Counted from the first letter of the stretch, positions 1-8,252 are shown. The stretch is 64,000 nucleotides of DNA from an uncultured Elusimicrobia bacterium (GCA_903879915.1 CAIRNJ010000077.1:27800-91799), one strand, 5' to 3'. A program made the numbers and translations. Notes: a model not told the origin generated them from the letters alone.

Positions 1-9
1 ATACAAAAC

Positions 10-1452
10 ATGGGATGTACCGGAATTTCATCGGGAAAACATGCGGAAACGCCTGTTTTGATCCTGGGAGCCGGGCCCTCGGGCCTGGCCGCGGCTTGTG
101 AATTCAATAAAACAGCTGCTGCTTTCCTGATCATAGAAAAAGACCCGGAGGTCGGAGGTCTTTCCCGGACCCTCTCTTACGGCGATTTTAAGACCGATAT
201 CGGCCCGCACCGGTTCTTCAGCAAAAATAAATATTTATACGAGCTTATAGCGGCCCTGCTGGGAAAGCATTGGATAAAAGTGGCCCGGCGGACAAGGTTC
301 CATGTTAAAGGCAGGTATCTGCTTTATCCCGTGGAGTTGAAGAACGCCCTGCTGGGTATCGGGCTGGTGTCCGGGCTCAGGATGCTTGCGGGCTATTCCT
401 ATCAGCGGCTGAAAAGCCTGTTCATAAGAACGGAGCCGCGGTCTTTCGAGGAAAAGGTCGTTTCGGATTTCGGCAGGGCGCTGGCGGAGCTGAACATACT
501 TAATTACACGGAAAAGATCTGGGGCATGCCGTGCTCAGAGATATCCCCGGACTGGGCAACGCAGAGAATAAAAGATCTTTCTTTGATGGGGATCTTGAAA
601 AAAATGTTTTTTGAAGACAAACAGCACCCCAAAACCCTTGCGGACCAGTTCTACTATCCCGATTCCGGTTCCGGTTTAATATATGAAAGCATGCAGGCGC
701 GCCTTGGAATGAATACGGCCGGAGAACTGAAGCTGAACACCTGTCCCCTGGAGATAACGCATGACGGGAAGGATATCCTGGGAGTTGTTTTAAAAGATCC
801 GGACGGGGAGCGCTTGGAAGTAAGCCCGCGGGACGTTATTTCCTCCATACCAATAACAGAATTAATTTCATTGTTAAATCCCGCACCCGACGGCAAAGTG
901 CTGGAAGCGTGCCGCAGGCTGCGCTTCAGGTCTCACGTCTCCCTGTTCGTAACTATTAACAAAAGATCGGTTTTTCAGGATCAGTGGATATATTTTCCGG
1001 ACAAAGAAACGCCTTTTTGCAGGGTAATGGAGCCCAGGAACTTCCACCCGGGATTAGCTCCGGCCGGAAAGACCTCCCTGCTGATAGAATTTTTCTGCTG
1101 GCATGGCGACGAGATCTGGAGCGCAAGCAAGGAGCACCTGCTGAGGCTCAGCCTTGCTCACCTGAAGACAGCGGGTCTTTTGGCCGAAGAGGAGATCTCC
1201 GGTTCGTTCGTACACAGGGAAAAATACGCCTACCCCGTTTACGACCTCGGGTATAAAGAGAATTTACGCGTCGTAAAAGATTATTTCAGGAAGTTCAAAC
1301 ACCTGCAGCTGATCGGCCGGGCCGGCAGCTTTAAATATAACAATCAGGACCACGCTATTGAAATGGGTATTTTAGCCGCGCGGAACGTGATAGAAAATAA
1401 ATATGTCAGCCTTGACGATGTCGGTTCTGAACAGGAATACTTTGAACCTTAA
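10..1452 (+). CDS. NAD(P)/FAD-dependent oxidoreductase, protoporphyrinogen-oxidase/UDP-galactopyranose-mutase-like
   Basis: The protein (480 aa from this ATG) has an N-terminal Rossmann FAD site, GAGPSG at residues 20-25, followed by an acidic strand end (IIEKD) and the GG-L-S-R-T flavin motif. An internal segment, NYTEKIWGMPCSEIS, and the C-terminal AGRAGSFKYNNQDHAIEMG flavin-contact motif match a bacterial family usually found in surface-polysaccharide clusters, related to amine oxidase and UDP-galactopyranose mutase. The substrate cannot be read from sequence; a sugar-nucleotide or lipid-linked sugar is inferred. No in-frame stop lies between base 1 and this ATG, so the true start may be upstream of the window. 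Codon use is more AT-rich than in most later genes. It converges on the VOC gene with 28 bases between them. Confidence 0.8.
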   Translation: MGCTGISSGKHAETPVLILGAGPSGLAAACEFNKTAAAFLIIEKDPEVGGLSRTLSYGDFKTDIGPHRFFSKNKYLYELIAALLGKHWIKVARRTRFHVKGRYLLYPVELKNALLGIGLVSGLRMLAGYSYQRLKSLFIRTEPRSFEEKVVSDFGRALAELNILNYTEKIWGMPCSEISPDWATQRIKDLSLMGILKKMFFEDKQHPKTLADQFYYPDSGSGLIYESMQARLGMNTAGELKLNTCPLEITHDGKDILGVVLKDPDGERLEVSPRDVISSIPITELISLLNPAPDGKVLEACRRLRFRSHVSLFVTINKRSVFQDQWIYFPDKETPFCRVMEPRNFHPGLAPAGKTSLLIEFFCWHGDEIWSASKEHLLRLSLAHLKTAGLLAEEEISGSFVHREKYAYPVYDLGYKENLRVVKDYFRKFKHLQLIGRAGSFKYNNQDHAIEMGILAARNVIENKYVSLDDVGSEQEYFEP

Positions 1453-1480
1453 AGTTTTATGCCATCTTCCCGTGCGGCGG

Positions 1481-1843
1481 CTACATGTTCTGCACGAACT
1501 GCACCTTGTAGCCATCGGGGTCTTTAATATAAAAGAACTTGATGTGCGGGTTGGGCATAAAAGGCCCGCTATCTAACGCAACCCCCTTTTCCTTCAGGAA
1601 CCTGATAGTCTCGTCAGCGGACTTTATCTCAAACCCGAAAGAAACGCTTTCCGCGCCGTCCGTAACCTTATGTCCGGCCCCGCAGATAAGCTCCACCTTG
1701 GTCTCCCCCTCACCCAGAAAGCAGATCTCCAGCCCCGGCCCTGCCGCGAACCGCCGGTTTACGGGCAGCCCCACTATATCCCGGTAGAACGCCACGGACC
1801 TTTCCATCTCCGCTACCGACAAAGTGCACCAGCAGAATTTCAT
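1481..1843 (-). CDS. VOC (glyoxalase/bleomycin-resistance) family protein
   Basis: A 120 aa single-domain protein with the vicinal-oxygen-chelate pattern: an N-terminal strand, the helix ERSVAFYRDIVGLPV, a central strand GLEICFLGEG and the C-terminal FFYIKDPDGYKVQFVQ strand. Members are metal-dependent lyases, dioxygenases or drug-binding proteins, and the specific reaction is not readable here. The start is supported by AGGAGAT six bases before the ATG. The length is usual for one VOC module, which normally dimerises. It is monocistronic and faces the upstream oxidoreductase. Confidence 0.85.
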   Translation of the reverse strand: MKFCWCTLSVAEMERSVAFYRDIVGLPVNRRFAAGPGLEICFLGEGETKVELICGAGHKVTDGAESVSFGFEIKSADETIRFLKEKGVALDSGPFMPNPHIKFFYIKDPDGYKVQFVQNM

Positions 1844-1878
1844 GTTTGATCTCCTTTCAACCCTTACCTGCTCATTTC

Positions 1879-1956
1879 AGCTCCGCCGCTTTCTATCGGC
1901 TTGATAACTGCCTCGGCCGCCTCCCCGGCGGTGTCTATGCCGGGCGCGGCGGAGCT
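1879..1956. repeat. 11-bp inverted repeat with 56-base loop
   Basis: AGCTCCGCCGC at 1879-1889 is the exact reverse complement of GCGGCGGAGCT at 1946-1956, and the right arm is followed by TTTT. It lies in the spacer before the esterase gene and its right arm enters dispersed repeat copy A. A terminator for an earlier transcript or a mobile-repeat end are both possible. Confidence 0.45.
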
Positions 1957-2103
1957 TTTTAAAATTGCGGGAAACTGCCCCGGCTTTTGGTATTATAATA
2001 AATTGACGGAAGGGGAACTTTTTCCGAAAAATTTTCAGGTTAGAAAATAGCGGAACAAGGAAAGAACTTGCGATAACAGGCCTTATGTTCGCCGCGGATC
2101 AGA
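1951..2103 (+). repeat. Dispersed repeat, copy A
   Basis: This stretch shares two blocks with other places in the window. Block 1 (1970-2002, 33 bases, containing TATTATAATAAA) is identical to 9869-9901. Block 2 (2065-2103) matches 9913-9950 with several substitutions and shares 19 exact bases (2082-2100) with 8206-8224. The flanks at 1951-1988 also match 10623-10658. It ends directly before the esterase start. TATAAT at 1994-1999 could be a -10 element, but no -35 hexamer is visible. Confidence 0.7.
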
Positions 2104-2104
2104 T

Positions 2105-3055
2105 ATGAGATTCATCCTGTTCCTTTTAGCCGCTTTGCTCTGCAACAAGTCCTACTCCGGGGAAACCTCCGGCAGTCTTAAGCTTTTTACGCTGAAAACA
2201 GGCGGCTATACCCGCGTCTACAGGGTTTACTCCCCGCAAAATACGGATAAAGCCGGGAAATACCCGCTGCTCGTTATCCTTCACGGCGGAGGCGGCACGG
2301 GCAAAGGGATGCCAAGGCTTACCCGGGGCGGCTTTGAGAAACTTGCCGACAAGAACGGGGCCTTGCTGGCCTACCCCGACGGGATAGACAAGAACTGGAA
2401 CGATTACCGCGCCGATAAAAGCCGCAAGGCTCAGCGGGAGAATATCGACGACGTCGCTTTCATCTCCGCGATGCTGGACGAGATCGCCAAAGGCTATCCG
2501 GTCGACGCCTCAAGGGTTTACGCCGCCGGCATTTCAAACGGCGCGATGATGAGCTATACGCTGGCCTGCCGCGCGGCGGACCGCTTCGCGGCCGCAGCGC
2601 CGGTGGCCGGGGCCATGCCGGAGAACCTGGCCGCGGCCTGCGCTCCTTCCAGGCCGGTGCCCGTCCTGATACTGAATGGGACGAAGGACAGCCTGGTGCA
2701 CTGGGAGGGCGGCTTTGTTACCGGGCCCTTCGGAAAGAAAAAGCTGGGAAGGACCATCTCCGTTGAGAAAAGCCGCGACTTCTGGCTTGAAAAGAATTCC
2801 TGCAAGGCCGCCAAGGAAGTGACGAAACTCGACTCTGACCCGGAGGACGGGACTTCCGTAACCCGCGAGGCCTACTCTTCCTGCTCCGGCGGCAGCGCCG
2901 TGGAATTCATCCGGATAGACGGCGGCGGCCATACCTGGCCCGGCGGGACGCAGTATCTTCCCGAATTTGTGATAGGTAAAACTTCCCGGGAGCTGGACGC
3001 AAATACGGAGATCTGGAACTTCTTCATGAAGCATCCTATGCCGCCTAAACCCTGA
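2105..3055 (+). CDS. Secreted PHB-depolymerase/feruloyl-esterase-like alpha/beta hydrolase
   Basis: A 316 aa protein with a hydrophobic signal peptide (residues 1-19). The LpqC/PHB-depolymerase layout is clear: HGGGGTGKG oxyanion loop (60-68), YPDG (90-93), nucleophile Ser144 in GISNGA, Asp195 in NGTKD and His276 in GGGHTWPGG. These enzymes cleave short polyesters or feruloyl and acetyl esters outside the cytoplasm. Which polymer is used cannot be told. Start choice: the ATG at 2105 gives a complete signal peptide but has no Shine-Dalgarno sequence; it sits just after a dispersed repeat. The C-terminus (MKHPMPPKP) is short, with no extra substrate-binding domain. Confidence 0.88.
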   Translation: MRFILFLLAALLCNKSYSGETSGSLKLFTLKTGGYTRVYRVYSPQNTDKAGKYPLLVILHGGGGTGKGMPRLTRGGFEKLADKNGALLAYPDGIDKNWNDYRADKSRKAQRENIDDVAFISAMLDEIAKGYPVDASRVYAAGISNGAMMSYTLACRAADRFAAAAPVAGAMPENLAAACAPSRPVPVLILNGTKDSLVHWEGGFVTGPFGKKKLGRTISVEKSRDFWLEKNSCKAAKEVTKLDSDPEDGTSVTREAYSSCSGGSAVEFIRIDGGGHTWPGGTQYLPEFVIGKTSRELDANTEIWNFFMKHPMPPKP

Positions 3056-3121
3056 AGGGCCGGTCGCGGTTATCCTCAGCGACAAAGAACTTGTACGGCT
3101 CTTAACCCGCCTGGGAGCCGG

Positions 3122-3973
3122 TCAAAAATCGCGGATCTTCGTGATCTTTCCCTCTACAAGATACAGCGCCGACCTGTCGGTCTTCTCTTCGATGGCGTAG
3201 GTAGCCGCGGTGTCGTTGTTGACCTGCATCACGGGATAAAAATTATTGAATTCCGCCCCGTCCGCCCTCACCATCGTCCGGCACTGCAGTACCCGTTTAC
3301 CCGTAGCGGCCAGTTCGTCGCCGTACTCCTGCATTCTCGCGCAGAATTCCTGCGGCAGCAGTTCCCGTCGCGGATATTGCAGCAGCGCGCCGGCCATGGG
3401 GGACTTATAAACGCCCTTTTTGACCTCTTTGACTATCTTCACGCGGGCCAGCGCCTTTAACGCTTTTTCCGCGGCCGCTTCTGTCAGCTGCAGCCTGGCC
3501 GCGAACTCCTTTTTCGGCCAGGCGCCCGTGTCATTCGTTATCGCGTGAAAGCATAAATGGTTGTCCTGGTTGGCGAAGATGGCTTCCATCTGCGCCATAG
3601 AGAGATGGATCTTTGTGTTGGTCATAGCCTTTTTCATGGCGTTCTGCATAGGCGACAATCCCTGGGCGCCCTGCTTCGCCGCCAGAAGCGGCTTGAACAG
3701 CTCCTTGAAGTGTTCCGGGCCCGCCATGGTTTCCAGCCAGGCGGAAACGAAGGTGTTCGCTTCCGCGCTTTTCAGGAACAGGTGCAGCGCCCACAGGAAA
3801 GTGCCCAGCCTTTCCAGCCCCGGCAGGCTTCTGCCCTGCTCGATCATGAGGTAATTCCTGTAAGAGATCTTAAGCACGCCGTTCCCGCCGTTGTCATGAT
3901 AGAACCTGTAGGCGGTGGGAAAACCGGCTTCTTTCCTTAATTGGACCAGCAGTTTTGAAAATGGGGTCGTCAT
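3122..3973 (-). CDS. Two-domain helix-turn-helix regulator, divergent from secreted-protein genes
   Basis: About 283 aa. Residues 1-75 look like a Cro/XRE-type helix-turn-helix (FSKLLVQLRKEAG followed by ISYRNYLMIEQGRSLPGLERLGTFLWAL), and residues 130-190 look like a winged helix (EFAARLQLTEAAAEKALKALARVKIVKEV). The layout resembles the uncharacterised TIGR02147-like regulators, but I do not assign it firmly. Two in-frame starts exist: ATG at 3988 touches GGAG directly, while ATG at 3973 has GGAG 15 bases upstream; the latter is chosen. It is transcribed away from the secreted gene at 4153, and its 5' end is copied, without the rest of the gene, at 6158. Confidence 0.6.
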   Translation of the reverse strand: MTTPFSKLLVQLRKEAGFPTAYRFYHDNGGNGVLKISYRNYLMIEQGRSLPGLERLGTFLWALHLFLKSAEANTFVSAWLETMAGPEHFKELFKPLLAAKQGAQGLSPMQNAMKKAMTNTKIHLSMAQMEAIFANQDNHLCFHAITNDTGAWPKKEFAARLQLTEAAAEKALKALARVKIVKEVKKGVYKSPMAGALLQYPRRELLPQEFCARMQEYGDELAATGKRVLQCRTMVRADGAEFNNFYPVMQVNNDTAATYAIEEKTDRSALYLVEGKITKIRDF

Positions 3974-4152
3974 AGTGATGCGGCGCATCTCCTTTTTGCA
4001 TAGTTTAATGATAATGCCGGTCGTAAGTCAACGAGGCAAAACGCGTGAGCAGTAAAACAAGCGGTCCGTGGGGCCTCCGCCTCAGGCGATGGCCGCGGGG
4101 TTGCGCTAGACTATACCTATCGGGAACGACGACGGTAGAAAGGAGAAAACAT
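3971..4152. promoter_or_regulatory. Divergent intergenic region, original copy of duplicated leader
   Basis: This stretch separates the regulator from the secreted gene at 4153. Its segments CATAGTGATGCGGCGCATCT (3971-3990) and GCGTGAGCAGTAAAACAAGC (starting near 4041) recur with few changes at 6158-6177 and near 6228. It presumably carries both divergent promoters. AAAGGAG ends seven bases before the ATG at 4153. Confidence 0.55.
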
Positions 4153-4968
4153 ATGATAAAAATAGTCGCAATAGCGTTGCTCGCGGCGGTCACGCCGGTA
4201 AAAGCGGCGGAACCGGCCAGTTTCGAATCCTTATACAAGGCGCCGGCCTTTAAAGCGAGCATGGAAGTGCCCGCCCCGCCGGCGCCGAAAGCAGTGATCT
4301 ACCGGTTCGAGTCCATCGCGGGCTGTCAGGTAGTAAATAATCTCTTCATAATGCAGCCCGCCATGAAGGACGCGCTGGGCATGCTCAGGCACTGTTCCGA
4401 CGGCCTCAAAGACGCTTTCGGGGTGCCGGTAACCTTCACCGCGGCGGATATCAACGGTGCCGCCGGGATAGAGATAGGCGTGGGGAATTCTGCCGCGGCC
4501 CTGGCGACGGTAAAGGAAGGGGTCACCCGAAAGGCCGGGCGCTTCTTTGGCTACCCGGTAAAGATCAGAAAGCTCGGGGGCGCGGCCGCGCCCAAAGGCG
4601 TCTTCGCCGGCAAATCCCGGCTGGACTGCGATATCCGGGTGGCTGGCCGCAGCAATACCGTCAGTTTCGCGGTGGCCGGGCTGGGCCGGCCTGGCGCGGG
4701 ATTGGTTTCGCTGAACCCCGGTGACGATTACGCTCCCATAATCGAGGGCAAGGATAACCACGACATCAGGTCAATGAACGACCAGGGCGGGGAACTGCGC
4801 GCCGATGAAAACACGCTGGTCCTTGTCGGGGACGGGGACGGCTGCACCTACGTCGAACTGGTGCTTTATAAAAACTCCGGCTACACCCGCGGCTGGGCGT
4901 CGGAATCCGGCAGCGAGACGCCTAACTGGTACACCTCGGAAGTGGTTTGCAGCGTCAAAGCTTTGTGA
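4153..4968 (+). CDS. Secreted protein of unknown function (shared-leader family, member 1)
   Basis: A 271 aa protein with a clear signal peptide (MIKIVAIALLAAVTPVKA). The mature part has no domain I recognise. It carries several cysteines (IAGCQVV, RHCSDG, RLDCDIR, GDGCTYV, VVCSVKAL) that could form disulfides, and a C-terminal region of alternating strands. The ATG at 4153 has AAAGGAG at a good distance; the frame also opens upstream at 4045 but lacks any ribosome site. It lies divergent from the HTH regulator, which may control it. The upstream DNA is shared with the gene at 6349. Confidence 0.7.
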   Translation: MIKIVAIALLAAVTPVKAAEPASFESLYKAPAFKASMEVPAPPAPKAVIYRFESIAGCQVVNNLFIMQPAMKDALGMLRHCSDGLKDAFGVPVTFTAADINGAAGIEIGVGNSAAALATVKEGVTRKAGRFFGYPVKIRKLGGAAAPKGVFAGKSRLDCDIRVAGRSNTVSFAVAGLGRPGAGLVSLNPGDDYAPIIEGKDNHDIRSMNDQGGELRADENTLVLVGDGDGCTYVELVLYKNSGYTRGWASESGSETPNWYTSEVVCSVKAL

Positions 4969-4980
4969 AGCGGCTGGCGT

Positions 4981-4999
4981 GCCGGCGCTTAGCGCCGGC
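4981..4999. terminator. Short GC hairpin without T tract
   Basis: GCCGGCGC (4981-4988) and GCGCCGGC (4992-4999) form a perfect 8-bp stem with a TTA loop, 13 bases after the stop of the gene at 4153. There is no T run, so it may be an RNA-stabilising or attenuating hairpin rather than a full terminator. Confidence 0.4.
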
Positions 5000-5079
5000 G
5001 CGCCGGGTCTGGAAGAACGGCGGTTTCAGGGACGGAAGTAATGAAACGAAACGGTCGGCGAAAGACAAGGAGATAAAAA

Positions 5080-6135
5080 ATGAAGGATCTTTTAACGATA
5101 GTTGTTCTTGCGGTGATGGCGCTGGCGTGTTATTGCCGGCCGGCTTTATCACAGACCGTGGCTTTTGACGCGCTCGGCGGAGATATCAGGACGCTGGTGA
5201 ACGATTTGAAAGACACGGAGCGCCCTGTTCATGGACAGGGCATTCCCCGGCCTGGTCATCCCCAGCCTGGTTTCCCGCAGCAGCCCGGCCATCCTCAGCC
5301 CGGCAACCCCGGCCACAATCAACCGGGGTTTCCTCAGGGCCCCGGTCATAACCAGCCTGGACATTCCGGCTATCCTCAGACCGGCAACCCCGGCCATCCC
5401 GGCCACCCGCCCATTTACTACCCCTCCACCCCGGACGCGGATGATAATTGCGTGACTTGGAAGTTCACCGCCCAGACCCCCGACACCCGCACGGAGAAAG
5501 TGACGGGGAGCAGGAAGGATTGTTATCTGGGTGCGGACCTGCAGTACTACTGCAGCGACTCGAGCGCTCCTTTCAGCCGCAAGATAACGGTGAATATCGG
5601 CGAGCGCAAATTGGAAGCGTGGGAAGAAGAATCTCTCAAGGTCTGCCTCGATTCTCCGTCATCCCCGACCCTGCGCCTGGGAGGCATGCTCTACGAATAC
5701 GCCGTGGCGTCCAGGAACAGCAACGGTTTCCTGGGTGCGAATGCGGCCACTACGTTCACTTTGACCCCCGGGGCCAAAAAGCCGTCCGCCCCGGACTCTC
5801 GGGAGATTTCCGTGGGGTTCGTGGTCGCCGCCGACGGCGGGGTCTATCTGACGCTCAACGATGCCCGCGCGGATCATTTCAAGGGCGAGAAGATCTCCAT
5901 AAAGGCCGAAGGGATGAAACTGGACATCGACCACACTCTGCCGGTGGACCAGATGATCAACTCGTTCGTAAACTTCAAAGTGTCCGGTTCTTTCGAAGTG
6001 GGGTCTTCCTACATCCTTAAATTGATGGATACCCCGAAGCCGGGCAAGTACGTGGTGACCGTCACCTTCAGCCGCAACGGCCCCCTGTCCAACGGGGCAA
6101 GCGCCGAAGTGATGGAGACGTTCGACCTTAAGTAA
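5080..6135 (+). CDS. Secreted protein with Gly/Pro/His-rich repeat region (shared-leader family, member 2)
   Basis: A 351 aa protein. The signal peptide (residues 1-25, beginning MKDLLTIVVLAVMALA) closely matches that of the gene at 6349, and the bases before both starts share GACAAGGAGATAAAA. Residues 56-111 are a low-complexity run of PGHPQPG and NPGHNQPG units. The rest (112-351) is beta-rich with paired cysteines (CVTWKF, KDCYLG, YYCSDSS, LKVCLDS) and no recognised domain. Surface or extracellular location is inferred. It sits between the two other secreted genes, 111 bases after the first. Confidence 0.72.
   Translation: MKDLLTIVVLAVMALACYCRPALSQTVAFDALGGDIRTLVNDLKDTERPVHGQGIPRPGHPQPGFPQQPGHPQPGNPGHNQPGFPQGPGHNQPGHSGYPQTGNPGHPGHPPIYYPSTPDADDNCVTWKFTAQTPDTRTEKVTGSRKDCYLGADLQYYCSDSSAPFSRKITVNIGERKLEAWEEESLKVCLDSPSSPTLRLGGMLYEYAVASRNSNGFLGANAATTFTLTPGAKKPSAPDSREISVGFVVAADGGVYLTLNDARADHFKGEKISIKAEGMKLDIDHTLPVDQMINSFVNFKVSGSFEVGSSYILKLMDTPKPGKYVVTVTFSRNGPLSNGASAEVMETFDLK
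5245..5412 (+). repeat. Coding tandem repeat, PGHPQPG-type units
   Basis: The DNA encodes degenerate 5-10 residue units built from Pro, Gly, His, Gln and Asn (residues 56-111 of the secreted protein). Variants such as CCTGGTCAT and CCCGGCCAT alternate, so the array has diverged at wobble positions. Length variation between strains is likely. Confidence 0.75.
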
Positions 6136-6157
6136 CGGTTCCGGGGGGCGGAAGTCT

Positions 6158-6348
6158 CATGGTGATGCGGCGCGTCTTTAATTAGGGTGCTTTAGCGCCC
6201 GCGGTAATCGTAAGCCAAGCAGGTAGAATGCGTGAGCACTAAAACAGGCGGCCCGTGGGTCAGGCGCCTCAGGTTAAACCTAAAGCGGAGAGCTATCCTA
6301 TACATGCAGGGAAACGAACCAGGCGGCGAAGGACAAGGAGATAAAACA
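6158..6348. promoter_or_regulatory. Second copy of duplicated leader region
   Basis: Bases 6158-6177 match the start region of the divergent regulator (3971-3990) at 18 of 20 positions, yet no regulator gene follows on the minus strand. The segment around 6228-6260 (GCGTGAGCACTAAAACAGGC and beyond) matches 4041-4073. AAGGAG ends 8 bases before the ATG at 6349. This looks like a duplicated promoter/leader with a relic of the neighbouring gene. Confidence 0.6.
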
Positions 6349-6972
6349 ATGAAAGATCTTATAAAGATAGTTGTTCTGGCGGTGATGGCCGGCGCGGCGC
6401 CCGCGGCGGCGGAAAACCCGGGCACCGGCGCTTTTGCGGCCCTGCAGCTGTCCGCCGGCGGGATGGACATTGTTATGCCGGAAGCCAAGGCCTCCCGCGT
6501 GCCTGACCCCCAAGGAACACTTAAAAAATCGTTCGACGAGGGTTCCAAGCCGGAGCTAGCCGGCATCATCGGCGGCATGGCCGGCAGGGCCGTATACGAC
6601 TTCGATCCCGCCGTTGCCGCGGGAGTCCTTTTGGCCTGTGCAACGGAAAACAACGGGCCGCTGCTGGGCACTTCCGCAAGATGTGCTTTTCGCGGCGGCG
6701 GAAGGACCCGGCCCGACGCGTTCGACGTTCTCACCTATGAAGACGTCCAGTACACCATTGAGATGCTGAACTCTAATACGGTTTACAGGGTGACGGAAGG
6801 CCCGAACGAGATGCTCCTGCGCAAAGTAAGCGGGAACAGCGTATTCACCATCTACCTGCGGAAGAACGGCGGTTTTTTTGTAGCGAGGCACACCTTTATG
6901 GATGCTGACGGAAAAGAGATCGCCGCGCCCGCCTACTCATATTACTTCAAGAAGGTCCTGGACCTTAAATAG
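6349..6972 (+). CDS. Secreted protein of unknown function (shared-leader family, member 3)
   Basis: A 207 aa protein starting MKDLIKIVVLAVMAGAAPAAA, a signal peptide almost shared with the gene at 5080. The mature part (from about residue 22) does not resemble members 1 or 2. It has two cysteines (LLACATE, SARCAFR) and ends in a beta-rich stretch (FTIYLRKNGGFFVARHTFMD). The ATG at 6349 is preferred over the longer in-frame opening at 6232, because AAGGAG lies just upstream and the signal peptide begins there. A strong terminator follows. Confidence 0.7.
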   Translation: MKDLIKIVVLAVMAGAAPAAAENPGTGAFAALQLSAGGMDIVMPEAKASRVPDPQGTLKKSFDEGSKPELAGIIGGMAGRAVYDFDPAVAAGVLLACATENNGPLLGTSARCAFRGGGRTRPDAFDVLTYEDVQYTIEMLNSNTVYRVTEGPNEMLLRKVSGNSVFTIYLRKNGGFFVARHTFMDADGKEIAAPAYSYYFKKVLDLK

Positions 6973-6994
6973 ACCGGCGGCGCTGTATAGAACG

Positions 6995-7024
6995 GGGGCC
7001 GGGCGAAAGCCCGGTCCCTTTTTT
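6995..7024 (+). terminator. Intrinsic terminator of secreted-protein cluster
   Basis: GGG-G-CCGGGC, a GAAA tetraloop and GCCCGG-T-CCC (one G-T pair) are followed by six T. It closes the run of secreted-protein genes. Confidence 0.85.
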
Positions 7025-7200
7025 GCGCCGACAGGCCCGGGAAAGCGGCCGGGTTTCGTGGCGGCTTCTATCTTGTCCGGCGCTCCGCGGAAATTTTTCC
7101 CAAGCAAGGCAAAAAAGACTACAATTGCTTATGCTTTTCAACCGCAGGAATGCGCTGCTCGGCGTGATAGTGATGGCCTTAGATTATTTCAGGGGGCAAA

Positions 7201-7536
7201 ATGACCGGCTATAAACATCCGTGCAAATATTGCGGCGAACTGGTTCCGCCGGACGCGGGCGCGTGCCCCGCCTGCGGCAAAGTGAACCCCGACGGGGATT
7301 TCCGCTGCCCCAAGTGCCGCGCCCCGGTAAAGGAAGGCTGGAAAGCCTGCGCGGGCTGCGGCTTCAAGCTTGAGATAAATTGCCCTAAATGCGCGGGACC
7401 GGTTTTTTTCGGGGACTATTGTTCCAAGTGCGGGGCGCGCTTGACCGTGGTCTGTCACAATAAGGGCTGCGGGGAAGAACAGCCGCCGGTTTCGGAGACC
7501 TGCCGCAAATGCGGAAAAAAACTCGGAGGAAAATAG
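7201..7536 (+). CDS. Multi-zinc-ribbon protein
   Basis: A 111 aa cytoplasmic protein made almost entirely of paired cysteine knuckles: CKYC, CPAC, CPKC, CAGC, CPKC, CSKC, CHNKGC and CRKC. This gives four zinc-ribbon modules in tandem. Such proteins act as protein- or nucleic-acid-binding adaptors; no catalytic residues are present. It starts a tight operon: its stop is one base before the next ATG. AGGGGGC lies just before the start, and a TACAAT box is near 7120. Confidence 0.8.
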   Translation: MTGYKHPCKYCGELVPPDAGACPACGKVNPDGDFRCPKCRAPVKEGWKACAGCGFKLEINCPKCAGPVFFGDYCSKCGARLTVVCHNKGCGEEQPPVSETCRKCGKKLGGK

Positions 7537-7537
7537 C

Positions 7538-8203
7538 ATGTCCAATCTTATAGGCTTCACCAGCAACTACGCGGACAACAGCACCGAGGCCGGGTTCCAG
7601 TTCACCTTTTACTGCGACACCTGCCGCGAAGGCTACAAGACCCGCTTCACCGAGTCCAGGACCTACGGCAAAAAGAAATTCTTCAAGGGCCTGGGCGATA
7701 TGATAGGCGTGGTCGCGCAGATCGCCGGCCAGTCCGGGCTTGGCTCCAGCCTCGAGCGCGGCGCCGACGCCATAAGCGCCAAGTTCACCGGCATGTCCCC
7801 GGAGTGGCACAAGGAACACGAGGCGTCTTTCGAGCTGGCGCAGAACGAGGCCAAGGGACATTTCAAGCGCTGCCCGAAATGCAATAAATGGCATTGCGAA
7901 GCCTGCTGGAACGAACAGACCGGCCTCTGCGTGGCGGACGCGCCCAGGGAGAACGTGGAGGTAGCCGCGGCCAGGGCGCAGAAGATGATGAAGGATATCG
8001 GCGCCGCCGCCGACGGCACCGCGGTCTTTGCCGGCAAGGTGGACGTAAGGCAGACCATCTGCGCGAAGTGCGGCAAGCCCGCCGGGGAAGGCAAGTTCTG
8101 CGGCAACTGCGGCGCCTCGCTCGTTGTGCCCAAATGCCCCAAGTGCGGCGCGCTGAACCAGCAGGGCGCTAATTTCTGCGCCGAGTGCGGCGGAAAGCTA
8201 TAG
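7538..8203 (+). CDS. Zinc-ribbon protein with unique N-terminal domain
   Basis: A 221 aa protein. Cysteine pairs at the N-terminus (CDTC) and centre (CPKC, CEAC) flank an alanine-rich helix, and two C-terminal zinc ribbons follow (CAKC/CGNC, CPKC/CAEC). The segment FFKGLGDMIGVVAQIAGQSG may be an amphipathic helix. GGAGG lies 9 bases upstream of the ATG, inside the previous gene. The pairing with another zinc ribbon and a CsgG-like envelope protein suggests a joint function, but none is known to me. Confidence 0.75.
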   Translation: MSNLIGFTSNYADNSTEAGFQFTFYCDTCREGYKTRFTESRTYGKKKFFKGLGDMIGVVAQIAGQSGLGSSLERGADAISAKFTGMSPEWHKEHEASFELAQNEAKGHFKRCPKCNKWHCEACWNEQTGLCVADAPRENVEVAAARAQKMMKDIGAAADGTAVFAGKVDVRQTICAKCGKPAGEGKFCGNCGASLVVPKCPKCGALNQQGANFCAECGGKL

Positions 8204-8205
8204 CT

Positions 8206-8224
8206 CTTATGTTCGCCGCGGATC
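8206..8224 (+). repeat. Dispersed repeat, copy D (short)
   Basis: Nineteen bases here are identical to 2082-2100 of copy A and similar to block 2 of copies B and C. It sits between the second zinc-ribbon gene and the CsgG-like gene, just before the ribosome site of the latter. Confidence 0.6.
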
Positions 8225-8252
8225 GCCAAAAAGGATTCTGGAGGAAAAAACC

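Noticed and set aside
5245..5412. CRISPR array
   Set aside because: The repeats are short, coding and without unique spacers of regular length.
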